Translations under genes and position numbers: made by a program
Assembly: GCF_014333425.1 (NCBI RefSeq)
Contig: NZ_JACRYT010000028.1
Coordinates: forward strand, 1 to 30,403
DNA: 30,403 bases
Reading direction: 5' to 3'
Origin: Zhenpiania hominis
GTDB taxonomy: Bacteria; Bacillota; Clostridia; Peptostreptococcales; Anaerovoracaceae
Shown: one piece after another, positions 8,777 through 15,511 of the stretch
How positions within the stretch are numbered: position 1 is the first letter of the stretch
How the letters are laid out: each line of letters begins with the position of its first letter
The notes under the pieces: model-generated
The model's input: the letters and a program-made list of their open reading frames with translations, nothing else
Told to the model about the DNA's origin: nothing
Database searches by the model: none

Positions 8777-10007
8777 GATATTCACCTCCCAGATATTTGA
8801 AGTCATCCCAGAATCCCGGGTAAGATTTATTGACCGCCTCCGCGCCTTCGATGATAATGGGGCCTTCCGATACAACTGAGGCGATGGCCATAGCCATGAC
8901 GATCCGATGATCGTTATAACCGCTGACCCTGCCGCCTTTAATAGGAGAGCCTCCCCGGATCGTCAATCCTCCGGGCTGTTCGGCAAGATCGACGCCTACT
9001 CGGGAAAGACAGTCGTACATGGCCGCAAGCCGATCCGATTCTTTAATCCGCAGTCGTTCCGCGTGATGAATGCAGGTCGTGCCCTTGGCGGCAGCGGCCA
9101 TAACCGACAGGATAGGAACAAGATCGGGAATTGCGGAAGCGTCGATATGGATGCCATGGAGAGGTCTTGCCAGTGCCAGAAAACTATCTCCTTTTTCCTG
9201 GATTTCTCCGCCCATTCTGCGGGTTAAGCTGAGAATGGCCCGATCTCCCTGGATCGATTTTAAGTTGACCCCTCTTCCAATAATACCAGATTCTTTGGAG
9301 AGCACTCCGGCGGCAACCCAGAAGGCCATATTCGACCAGTCGCCTTCCGCCTCAAGGTTTTCCGGAGGGATGTATTGCTGGCGTCCTTTGACTTTAAAGG
9401 TAAGTAGTCCTTCCTTTTCTTCTGTATAAATATCAATCTGAAAGTTTTTCAGCACATCCAGAGTCAAATCCACATAACTTCTGGACTCCAGAGGAGATGT
9501 AATCTGAATCCAGCTGTCCTTCTCCAAAAGAGGAAGGGCAAAAAGCAGTCCGGTAATATACTGGGAGCTGACATTTCCCGGAAGGGTAAAAAGTCCGCCC
9601 TGCAGCCTTCCTTTTATATGGCAGATTTCCTGTGCCGTTCCCTTTGTACGATGCTTATTGGAAAAGGAACAGCCATGTGCCTCCATTTCCTCTTTTAAAG
9701 GGGAAATGGGGCGCTGAGGAAGCCGTCCGGAACCCAGAAAAATCGCTTCCTCTTTCAGAGCCATGATGACGGGAAGCAGAAAGCGAAGCGTGGAGCCGCT
9801 TTCCCCGCAGTCCAGAACCGGTATGCCTGCCTTGAGCTGCTTCAGGCAGGCGCGGGTGGCCTCGATATCCTGAGAAGTGGTGCGGATAGAAACCTCGGCA
9901 GGGCGTTTGGAAAGCGCCGCCGCGATCAGCAGCCGATGCGCGTGGGATTTTGACGCGACGGCGTTGACGCTGCCGACGAGTGTTTGTGGTGTAATTTCAA
10001 TATTCAT
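8766..10007 (-). CDS. aroA: EPSP synthase (3-phosphoshikimate 1-carboxyvinyltransferase)
   Basis: AroA joins PEP to shikimate-3-phosphate. The 413-residue product has ASKSHAHRLL (K20, S21, R25), GESGSTLRFLLP for the PEP-site loop, GNVSSQYITGLL, the catalytic Asp in AIPDLVPILS (D295), RLRIKESDRL (E323) and SGYNDHRIVMA. The GESGSTLR form, rather than GNAGTAMR, sets it apart from the E. coli class. Herbicide sensitivity cannot be judged by eye. The start overlaps the aroB stop as ATGA, and the ribosome-binding site is weak (AGGCAGG), so it probably depends on translational coupling. It is slightly shorter than the usual 425-430 residues. Confidence 0.95.
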   Translation of the reverse strand: MNIEITPQTLVGSVNAVASKSHAHRLLIAAALSKRPAEVSIRTTSQDIEATRACLKQLKAGIPVLDCGESGSTLRFLLPVIMALKEEAIFLGSGRLPQRPISPLKEEMEAHGCSFSNKHRTKGTAQEICHIKGRLQGGLFTLPGNVSSQYITGLLFALPLLEKDSWIQITSPLESRSYVDLTLDVLKNFQIDIYTEEKEGLLTFKVKGRQQYIPPENLEAEGDWSNMAFWVAAGVLSKESGIIGRGVNLKSIQGDRAILSLTRRMGGEIQEKGDSFLALARPLHGIHIDASAIPDLVPILSVMAAAAKGTTCIHHAERLRIKESDRLAAMYDCLSRVGVDLAEQPGGLTIRGGSPIKGGRVSGYNDHRIVMAMAIASVVSEGPIIIEGAEAVNKSYPGFWDDFKYLGGEYREL

Positions 10008-11074
10008 GACAGACCTGCCTTTATAAATTCTTCCAGACGGGAGACGGGAAGCTCTTTCAGCTGACAGTCTCCCTGTGCAACCGGGATCACCAGTGTAAGC
10101 CTATCGCCCTGGCGTTTTTTATCACTCAGTGCCGCCTGCGTGAGTTGACTCGCGCTGTAAGGGCAGTCCAGCGGAAAGCCGAACTTTTTCAGAATTTCAC
10201 TGAGCGGAGCGGTACAGTCTTCCCGGGACCAGCCAAATTGAAGCGCCGCGCGGGATTCGATTACCATCCCGATGGCGACCGCGTGTCCGTGGCTGACAGA
10301 AAATCCGCTGCACTTTTCAATGGCGTGTCCGAGGGTGTGACCGAAATTTAAAAGCTGGCGCGCGCCGATATCTCTTTCGTCCTCCTGAACCACCCGGCGT
10401 TTAATTTCAATGGCCCGGCCGCTGAGATGGGTGATGACCGCGGGATCTTTTAGATCCGGTTTCTCCCGGATATAGGAAAGCAGTTCTTTATCCGCGATCG
10501 CTCCGGCTTTAATCGCCTCCGCGGCGCCGTCCAGGAGCAGATCCTGGGACAGCGTCGCCATGGTATCCGTGTCAAAGAGAACCAGAGACGGCTGCCAGAA
10601 GGCTCCGGCCAGATTTTTGCCGGCTTCCAGATTGACACCGGTTTTTCCGCCGACTGAAGAGTCTACCGCGGCAAGCAGGGTTGTGGGAACCTGGACAAAA
10701 GGAATTCCCCGGAGATAGGAGGCGGCGGCGAAACCCGTCAGATCTCCGGTAACGCCTCCGCCGAGAGCAACAAGGGCATCCGAACGGGTCAGCTGCCGCT
10801 GTGCCAGAAATTCCAGGAGATCTGACAGCGTCCGCAGGCTTTTGGAAGCTTCCCCGGCGGCAAAGACGAATTTTACCGCGACAAAACCGGATTCCTCCAG
10901 AGAGGAAATCAGTGCATCGCTGTAAAGAGGAGCGACATTGCTGTCTGTTACAACGCAAATTTTCCGGACCTTTTCGCCCAGAGCCTGCCGGATATAGGCC
11001 CCTGCCCGCGGCAGGAGTCCGGAGCCGGTCAGGACCTCATATGTTTTCGAGGCTGTTATCGTTATCTTTTCCAT
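10004..11074 (-). CDS. aroB: 3-dehydroquinate synthase
   Basis: AroB cyclises DAHP to 3-dehydroquinate using NAD+ and a divalent metal. The 356-residue protein shows ALGGGVTGDLTGFAAA (nucleotide site), QVPTTLLAAVDSSVGGKTGVN, KNLAGAFWQP, and the metal ligands E186 (GAAEAIKAG), H246 (NFGHTLGHAIE) and H262 (SHGHAVAIGM; most members have HGE here). The ATG shares one base with the tyrA stop (TAATG) and has GGAG nine bases upstream. Length is normal. Confidence 0.95.
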   Translation of the reverse strand: MEKITITASKTYEVLTGSGLLPRAGAYIRQALGEKVRKICVVTDSNVAPLYSDALISSLEESGFVAVKFVFAAGEASKSLRTLSDLLEFLAQRQLTRSDALVALGGGVTGDLTGFAAASYLRGIPFVQVPTTLLAAVDSSVGGKTGVNLEAGKNLAGAFWQPSLVLFDTDTMATLSQDLLLDGAAEAIKAGAIADKELLSYIREKPDLKDPAVITHLSGRAIEIKRRVVQEDERDIGARQLLNFGHTLGHAIEKCSGFSVSHGHAVAIGMVIESRAALQFGWSREDCTAPLSEILKKFGFPLDCPYSASQLTQAALSDKKRQGDRLTLVIPVAQGDCQLKELPVSRLEEFIKAGLS

Positions 11075-11922
11075 TAAAATATTTCTCCATCAATGAAAGC
11101 TTTCTTTTCACGCCCGTCCTTTAACAGCGCGCGCAGAGTTTCGGCATCCCGATCCTTAATGGCGCGGCTGTATTCCTCCAGACGCCGGGCGATTCCGTCG
11201 ATTTCCTCCGTGAGGAATTCCGGATTGTCTAGAAACAATTCTGTCCACATATCTTCATTCAGCTTGGCGACCCTGGTTAGATCCTTGTAGCTTCCGGCGG
11301 AAAAACCCTGGTGTTTCATGGCCGCGGGGCTTTTGATATACGCGCTGGAAACAACATGGGCAAGCTGGGAAGTGAAGGCAATCATCTGATCGTGTTCTTC
11401 CGGCGTCGCGATTTGGATATTCGTAAAGCCGATTGCGGTAAACAGATCTTTTACCTTTTCCACATCCTGAATGCTCCCTTTGGTAGGCGTCAGAATCATG
11501 GACGCGTCTTTAAAAAGCGCCTTTTTCGCGTGATCGAATCCTGAGTGCTCCAGGCCTGCCATGGGATGGCCGCCGATGAAGACAAATCCCTGTTTCAGCG
11601 CGATAGGTTCCACCTGTCTGCAAACGATCCGCTTGACTCCGCAGCAGTCCAACACGATGGAGCTTTTTTTGAAAATTTCCTGCTTTTTCCGGATAAAGTC
11701 TACTGCTGCCTGAGGATAGAGGGCTATCAGTGTCAGATCGCACTGACTGAGAATTTCGTCCGTAAGAACTTCATCGATCGCTCCGAGCAGCAGAGCCTTT
11801 TTTTCGACGGTATCATTTTTGTCATAGCCGTACACTGTATGGCTGGTGTTTTCCTTGATTGCTTTTGCCATGGAGCCGCCGATTAACCCCAGTCCGATAA
11901 TGGCGATTTTCATTGTTCCCAT
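11074..11922 (-). CDS. tyrA: Prephenate dehydrogenase
   Basis: TyrA oxidatively decarboxylates prephenate to 4-hydroxyphenylpyruvate with NAD(P)+, the Tyr branch. The 282-residue product has the Rossmann loop IIGLGLIGGS at the N-terminus, DCCGVKR, and the active-site GGHPMAGLEHSG. There is no ACT domain after the core, unlike the longer TyrA of Bacillus, so feedback by Tyr may act elsewhere, for instance on AroF or through the leader attenuator. I chose ATG 11922 because AAAGGA is eight bases away; the upstream GTG (11928) is only two bases from it. It starts two bases after the aroF stop. Confidence 0.93.
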   Translation of the reverse strand: MGTMKIAIIGLGLIGGSMAKAIKENTSHTVYGYDKNDTVEKKALLLGAIDEVLTDEILSQCDLTLIALYPQAAVDFIRKKQEIFKKSSIVLDCCGVKRIVCRQVEPIALKQGFVFIGGHPMAGLEHSGFDHAKKALFKDASMILTPTKGSIQDVEKVKDLFTAIGFTNIQIATPEEHDQMIAFTSQLAHVVSSAYIKSPAAMKHQGFSAGSYKDLTRVAKLNEDMWTELFLDNPEFLTEEIDGIARRLEEYSRAIKDRDAETLRALLKDGREKKAFIDGEIF

Positions 11923-11924
11923 GG

Positions 11925-12935
11925 TCACTGTCCTTTGTATGCGTGGGGGAGAATAGCGTTAACTGCCTTGACGACATCATCGAACTCTTCCGGTGTCAGG
12001 GATTGAGCTCCGTCGCACAGCGCGTGAGGCGGATCGTTGTGCACTTCGATCATCAGGCCGTCCGCGCCCGCTGCCGCCGCTGCCATGGCCATTGGTTTTA
12101 CCAGAGAAGAAATTCCGGTGGCGTGGCTCGGATCGACAATAATCGGCAGATGGGTCATGGTCTTTAAAAGAGGAACGGCCGCCAGATCCAGAGTGTTTCT
12201 GGTCGCGGTCTCAAAAGTTCGGATCCCCCGTTCGCAGAGGATGATGTTTTCATTGCCGCCGGCCATGATGTACTCAGCGCTCATCAGCAACTCTTTCAGT
12301 GTGCTGGAAAGGCCGCGTTTTAAGAGGATCGGCTTGTTGACATGGCCGAGCTCTTTCAGGAGCTCGAAATTCTGCATATTTCTCGCTCCGACCTGAATGA
12401 CGTCCACATCTTCAAAGAGCGGAAGATGGGAAAGATCCATAACTTCGGTAACAATAGGAAGTCCGGATTCTTTTTTTGCCTCCAACAGCAGATTGATTCC
12501 TTCCGCGCGCATTCCCTGGAACGCGTAAGGGGACGTTCTCGGTTTGAAAGCGCCGCCGCGGTACAGGCGCGCTCCGGATTTCTTTACATCTTTCGCGATC
12601 TGGCAGACCTGTTCTCTGGATTCAACGGAACAGGGGCCCGCGATGATCTGGAAGTTTCCTCCGCCGATTTTGGCGCCCGCGACATCCACAACCGTGTCTT
12701 TGGGATGAAATTTGCGGTTTACGTTCTTGTACGGCTCCTGGACTCTCTTTACGGTTTCCACAATATCCAGAGCGTTAATGAGATCAATGTCCACAGCGGA
12801 CGTATCGCCGATCAGTCCAAGGATGGTAGTGTTTTCCCCCTTGCTGAAATGAATGTCCAGATCCATGCTCTTGAGCCAGGAAATCAGGTTTTCTAATTGT
12901 TTTTCTTCCGGATTGTCTTTTAAAATAATAATCAT
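11925..12935 (-). CDS. aroF: DAHP synthase, type I-beta with N-terminal ferredoxin-like domain
   Basis: This enzyme condenses PEP and erythrose-4-phosphate, the first and committed step. Residues 1-75 (MIIILKDNPEE..., GDTSAVD, VETVKRVQEPYK) form the ferredoxin-like regulatory domain known from the Thermotoga enzyme, where it mediates Tyr/Phe inhibition. Residues about 95-336 form the TIM barrel: IIAGPCSVES, YRGGAFKPRTSPYAFQG, QVGARNMQNF, LLKRGLSST, ILCERGIRTFE, LPIIVDPSHATG and MIEVHNDPPHALCDG. The start is ATG 12935, preceded by AAGGAGAGG. It is the first structural gene of the operon and lies directly behind the attenuator. The symbol may be aroF, aroG or aroA by convention. Length is 336 residues. 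Confidence 0.94.
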   Translation of the reverse strand: MIIILKDNPEEKQLENLISWLKSMDLDIHFSKGENTTILGLIGDTSAVDIDLINALDIVETVKRVQEPYKNVNRKFHPKDTVVDVAGAKIGGGNFQIIAGPCSVESREQVCQIAKDVKKSGARLYRGGAFKPRTSPYAFQGMRAEGINLLLEAKKESGLPIVTEVMDLSHLPLFEDVDVIQVGARNMQNFELLKELGHVNKPILLKRGLSSTLKELLMSAEYIMAGGNENIILCERGIRTFETATRNTLDLAAVPLLKTMTHLPIIVDPSHATGISSLVKPMAMAAAAAGADGLMIEVHNDPPHALCDGAQSLTPEEFDDVVKAVNAILPHAYKGQ

Positions 12936-12953
12936 TTTTCCTCTCCTTAAATT

Positions 12954-12985
12954 AAAAACTCCGCAAGTGAATTTCACTTGCGGAG
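12954..12985 (-). terminator. Leader terminator (attenuator) of the aro operon
   Basis: On the minus strand a perfect 12-bp stem CTCCGCAAGTGA (12985-12974) / TCACTTGCGGAG (12970-12959) closes a 3-base loop and is followed at once by TTTTT (12958-12954). It lies 37 bases after the leader-peptide stop and 19 bases before aroF, so it must be read through for the operon to be expressed. Bases 13000-12989 just upstream can pair weakly with the first arm (GAG with CTC, TTG with CAA) or, alternatively, with ACTTTC in the leader codons (13066-13061). Confidence 0.85.
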
Positions 12986-13021
12986 AATCTCTCAACTTTC
13001 GATTGGTCCTGTTGTTTCGAG

Positions 13022-13117
13022 TTATCTCATTGCAGCAAAATTCACCTTACCCTTAAAAAAGAAAGTAAAGTAAAAGTAAAAATATTCAGCTGCAAATGCG
13101 AAACTTTTCTTTAACAT
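13022..13117 (-). CDS. Phe/Tyr-rich leader peptide of the aro operon
   Basis: A 31-codon frame starts with ATG 13117, with GAGAGAGG seven bases upstream, and ends with TAA 13024-13022. It contains nine Phe and three Tyr codons. Codons 12-21 read Tyr-Phe-Tyr-Phe-Tyr-Phe-Thr-Phe-Phe-Phe, so nine of ten are aromatic. It lies between a good promoter (13175-13147) and a strong intrinsic terminator (12985-12954) in front of aroF, tyrA and pheA. By analogy with pheL and trpL of enteric bacteria, ribosome stalling at these codons when charged tRNA-Phe or tRNA-Tyr is scarce would change RNA folding and let polymerase pass. The peptide itself probably has no function. The frame, start and context are seen; the mechanism is inference. 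Confidence 0.85.
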   Translation of the reverse strand: MLKKSFAFAAEYFYFYFTFFFKGKVNFAAMR

Positions 13118-13146
13118 TTTTTGACCTCTCTCAATAATCTGTCTGC

Positions 13147-13175
13147 ATTTTACCACGGAGAAAGCAGAATGTAAA
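13147..13175 (-). promoter_or_regulatory. Promoter of the aro operon leader
   Basis: TTTACA (13175-13170), a 17-base spacer and TAAAAT (13152-13147) lie upstream of the leader peptide. Transcription would start near 13140 and give a leader of about 205 bases before aroF. No T-box or PhhR/TyrR-like element is visible in it. Confidence 0.7.
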
Positions 13176-13240
13176 GTGCTTTTTTGTGAAAACAACTAAA
13201 TTCCATTGTAAATTTTGTGTTAAGTAAATAAGTCGGAGCA

Positions 13241-13762
13241 TCAGATTCGAATAATACGCCCCTCTTTTCGCTGCGGAGCCTGTGGAAGCGGGCCGTCCGC
13301 GTACCCCAGGGCCAGCGCTCCGATCCCGTTGAAATTTTCAGGAACACCCCATTTTTTCATCAGCGCTTTTCCCTCTGTCGTGGCGAACATTTCTTTTTCT
13401 CTGTGAATCCAGCAGGACGCGAGTCCGATGGAATGGGCCGCCAGCATCATCGTGTCTAAAACACAGCTCCCGTCTTCGATATAGGTGGTTCGATCCACAG
13501 GCGCGAAAACCAGAATAAGCGTCGGCGCGCCATAGTAAGGATCTGTATCGGTTCCCAGGATCTCCGCGTTCATTTTGATGAGGCGCTTCTTTGTTTCCGG
13601 GTCCTGTACGGCGACGAGAATCGGAGACTGAAGTCCCCTTCCGGAAGGCGCGTAAGTGCCTGCCTCCAGCACGGTGTTCAGTTCATCCTCCGTAATCTGC
13701 GCTTCTTTATATTTGCGGAGGGAACGCCTTGTTCGGATGTTTTCTAAAATCGGATTGTTCAT
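13241..13762 (-). CDS. Nitroreductase-family FMN oxidoreductase
   Basis: The 173-residue product is a compact nitroreductase-like flavoprotein, expected to use FMN and NAD(P)H. Visible signatures are the N-terminal NIRTRRSLRKYK for FMN phosphate, LEAGTYAPSGRGLQ, the mid-protein SCVLDTMMLAAHSIGLASCW and the C-terminal IGALALGYADG. The natural substrate is unknown; family members reduce quinones, nitroaromatics or enoates. ATG 13762 is backed by GGAAAGGAG upstream. The gene lies just upstream of the aro leader on the same strand with no terminator visible between, so some readthrough is possible, but aro has its own promoter. Confidence 0.88.
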   Translation of the reverse strand: MNNPILENIRTRRSLRKYKEAQITEDELNTVLEAGTYAPSGRGLQSPILVAVQDPETKKRLIKMNAEILGTDTDPYYGAPTLILVFAPVDRTTYIEDGSCVLDTMMLAAHSIGLASCWIHREKEMFATTEGKALMKKWGVPENFNGIGALALGYADGPLPQAPQRKEGRIIRI

Positions 13763-13820
13763 GTGTGTCTTCTCCTTTCCGTATATTGGGGAGCATGTGG
13801 CTGCTCCGCCGGTTTCCCAC

Positions 13821-13849
13821 ATTATAGCACCGGGATCGGCGCCGGGCAA
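13821..13849 (-). promoter_or_regulatory. Promoter of the nitroreductase gene
   Basis: TTGCCC (13849-13844), a 17-base spacer ending in TGC, and TATAAT (13826-13821) form an extended -10 promoter. A GGAGCA/TGCTCC hairpin lies in the 5' UTR near 13791-13808. Confidence 0.65.
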
Positions 13850-13872
13850 GGGCGAGAGATATTTCAAAGACG

Positions 13873-13901
13873 TGGAAATCCGGGGCAGGTTCTGCTAGAA
13901 T
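13873..13901 (+). promoter_or_regulatory. Promoter of the pentapeptide-repeat gene
   Basis: TGGAAA (13873-13878), a 17-base spacer ending in TGC, and TAGAAT (13896-13901) lie 21 bases before the start. It is divergent from the nitroreductase promoter. Confidence 0.5.
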
Positions 13902-13922
13902 GGACAAAAGGAGGAATGTGGA

Positions 13923-14498
13923 ATGTTTTATGAAGAGGAAATTTTCGAGAATCTTCAATATGAGGCGAAGACCTTTGAAGATTACCGGTTTTCCGATTGT
14001 GTGTTTCGGAACTGTGGAGTTTATGAGACCGAATTTCGCCATTGTACGTTCAGGCATTGCACTTTTGAGAACTGCACAGTTTTAAATAACCGATTTCAGT
14101 TTACCAATGCGGCGGACAACCGGTTTCACGACTGCTCCCTGGTGGGAATCGCGTGGAACGAGATAACAGAGGAAAATCAGATTTTATTGCCCTTTTCCTC
14201 GTTTGAAGACTGTACGTTAAAGTATAATCTTTTTGTGAATTTTAAGATGAGAAAATCCCGCTTTGAAAACTGTGATCTGACAGGAAGCAGCTTTCAGGGA
14301 TGTGATCTGCGGGAAAGTTCCTTTCGCCGAGCTGTTCTGGAACAGACGGACTTTCAGCAGAATAATCTGACAGGCGCGGACTTTCGGGACGCGGCAGGGT
14401 ACGGAATTTCATTGGAAAATAATAAGCTGAAAAAAGCGAAATTTTCCTTCCCGGAGGCTGTGCGCCTGCTGACGGCTTCGGGGATTATTGTGGAATAG
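13923..14498 (+). CDS. Qnr-like pentapeptide-repeat protein
   Basis: The 191-residue product is built from five-residue repeats with Phe or Leu at the centre (DCVFRNC, TEFRHCTFRHCTFENC, SRFENCDLTGSSFQGCDL and others), the signature of a right-handed quadrilateral beta-helix. A break (ITEENQILLPF, about 80-92) suggests a loop between two coils. The end, GISLENNKLKKAKFSFPEAV followed by LLTASGIIVE, resembles the C-terminal cap of Qnr proteins. Qnr and MfpA mimic DNA and bind DNA gyrase, and some give quinolone protection. Whether this one does is not shown. AAAGGAGG lies before the ATG. A promoter and riboswitch for the next genes follow the stop, so it is monocistronic. Confidence 0.82.
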   Translation: MFYEEEIFENLQYEAKTFEDYRFSDCVFRNCGVYETEFRHCTFRHCTFENCTVLNNRFQFTNAADNRFHDCSLVGIAWNEITEENQILLPFSSFEDCTLKYNLFVNFKMRKSRFENCDLTGSSFQGCDLRESSFRRAVLEQTDFQQNNLTGADFRDAAGYGISLENNKLKKAKFSFPEAVRLLTASGIIVE

Positions 14499-14527
14499 CG
14501 CGCCAGAATGCACCCTTTTCAGCAGGG

Positions 14528-14556
14528 TTGACGGCGTATTGTTTTTATCGTATACT
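14528..14556 (+). promoter_or_regulatory. Promoter of the guanidine riboswitch-SMR operon
   Basis: TTGACG (14528-14533), a 17-base spacer and TATACT (14551-14556) are followed within ten bases by the riboswitch. Confidence 0.8.
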
Positions 14557-14565
14557 CACGTTAGT

Positions 14566-14700
14566 AATGTTTTCTAGGGTTCCGCTGGTGATTCTGCGTC
14601 ACTGGGCAGGTCCGAGAGAAAACGGCCAAAAACGGCTGCACGGAGGGATAAAAGCCCGGGAGAAGTAAAATATGCTTTTTCCGGGTTCCTTTGTGCGGAA
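14566..14700 (+). ncRNA. Guanidine-I (ykkC) riboswitch
   Basis: The leader shows the conserved blocks of the guanidine-I aptamer in order: CTAGGGTTCCG (14574-14584), GGTCCGAGAGAAAAC, and ACGGAGGGATAAAAGCCCGG (ending near 14659). The aptamer runs to about 14664. The 3' part of the aptamer (AAGCCCGG, 14652-14659) can also pair with CCGGGTT (14681-14687), which precedes a T-rich stretch. That competing hairpin would be the expression platform, with guanidinium binding favouring readthrough. The downstream genes are SMR transporters, the classic targets of this class. Confidence 0.93.
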
Positions 14701-14711
14701 AAGGAGGATGT

Positions 14712-15077
14712 ATGAAGAACGAACGAAAAATTGCCTGGGTCTGCCTTATCATAGCGGGCCTTATAGAGTTTGTATGGGGATATTTTCTGAAAGAGTCCCA
14801 TGGATTTTCCGAAGTCGGTCCTGCGATCCTGGCGGTCATTTTTATCGCGGCCAGCTTTTTTCTGCTGGAACGGGCAGTGCGCGTGTTTGGAATCGGAATG
14901 TCCTACGGGGTCTTTACCGGTCTGGGAATCGCGGGCACCTCAATCATCGGGATTCTGGCTCTTGGAGAAAGTATCAGCGTTCTGAAGATCATTTCGCTGA
15001 TTATTCTTATGACAGGGATTGTGGGAATTAAATTCTGCGACGGCAAAGAAGAAGGGAAGGGGGCGGAAGAAAAATGA
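14712..15077 (+). CDS. SMR-family guanidinium exporter, subunit 1
   Basis: This 121-residue small multidrug resistance protein has four membrane helices. Helix 1 contains the proton/substrate glutamate (IIAGLIEFVWGYFLK, E19), and the GMSYGVFTGLGIAGT block follows in helix 3. The N-terminus (KNERK) and C-terminus (DGKEEGKGAEEK) are longer and more charged than in single-gene SMR proteins, as in YkkC/YkkD-like heterodimers. AAGGAGG lies four bases before ATG 14712; a GTG 21 bases upstream lies over that site and is unlikely. The riboswitch upstream points to guanidinium export in exchange for protons. The stop overlaps the next start as ATGA. Confidence 0.9.
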   Translation: MKNERKIAWVCLIIAGLIEFVWGYFLKESHGFSEVGPAILAVIFIAASFFLLERAVRVFGIGMSYGVFTGLGIAGTSIIGILALGESISVLKIISLIILMTGIVGIKFCDGKEEGKGAEEK

Positions 15078-15388
15078 TGTGGATCGTTTTGATTTGCGCT
15101 TCCTTTTGTGAACTGGGATTTACCGTATTTATGAAGCTTTCAGACGGATTTAAGAACCTCAAATACACAATTCTGACCATAATTACGGTATCAATGAGTA
15201 TTTTTCTTTTATCGGTGGCCATCAAGACGCTGCCGTTGGGGATTGCCTATGCGGTGTGGACCGGCCTGGGAACTGTGTTTAACGTGCTTTTCGGTATTTT
15301 TGTGTTCAAAGAAAGCAGAGAATGGAAGAAGCTGATGTTCATGGGGCTGATTCTGGTAGGCGTGATTGGACTGCGGCTCAGCGCGTAA
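15074..15388 (+). CDS. SMR-family guanidinium exporter, subunit 2
   Basis: The 104-residue partner SMR protein has four helices: helix 1 with E13 (ICASFCELGFTVFMK), helix 3 with LPLGIAYAVWTGLGT including the conserved Trp, and a short C-terminus. It starts within the stop codon of the first SMR gene (ATGA; a second ATG follows directly). The tight coupling fits an obligate antiparallel heterodimer rather than a homodimer. Function is inferred from the guanidine-I riboswitch; a broader cation range as in EmrE cannot be excluded. Confidence 0.9.
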   Translation: MMWIVLICASFCELGFTVFMKLSDGFKNLKYTILTIITVSMSIFLLSVAIKTLPLGIAYAVWTGLGTVFNVLFGIFVFKESREWKKLMFMGLILVGVIGLRLSA

Positions 15389-15476
15389 AAGAGGGCAAAG
15401 GAAGAGTACAAATTTAGCTGATAGACAAAATTGTGCACATTTTCGTAATTTACGTCTGTCCCCCGGCTGGCTGGAT

Positions 15477-15505
15477 TTGACAGGAACAGCCGGAGCCGAT
15501 ATGAT
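15477..15505 (+). promoter_or_regulatory. Consensus promoter placed directly on the hydrolase start
   Basis: TTGACA (15477-15482), a 17-base spacer and TATGAT (15500-15505) form a near-consensus promoter. The predicted start of transcription (about 15511-15513) coincides with the ATG at 15512, so the AGGAG at 15506-15510 would lie outside such a transcript. An inverted repeat CCGGCTG/CAGCCGG (about 15463-15493) overlaps the promoter and could be an operator. Confidence 0.55.
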
Positions 15506-15511
15506 AGGAGT

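Noticed and set aside
12936..13140. T-box or riboswitch in the aro leader
   Set aside because: No GGTGGNACCGCG element and no known aptamer blocks are present. The aromatic leader peptide plus terminator explains the region better.
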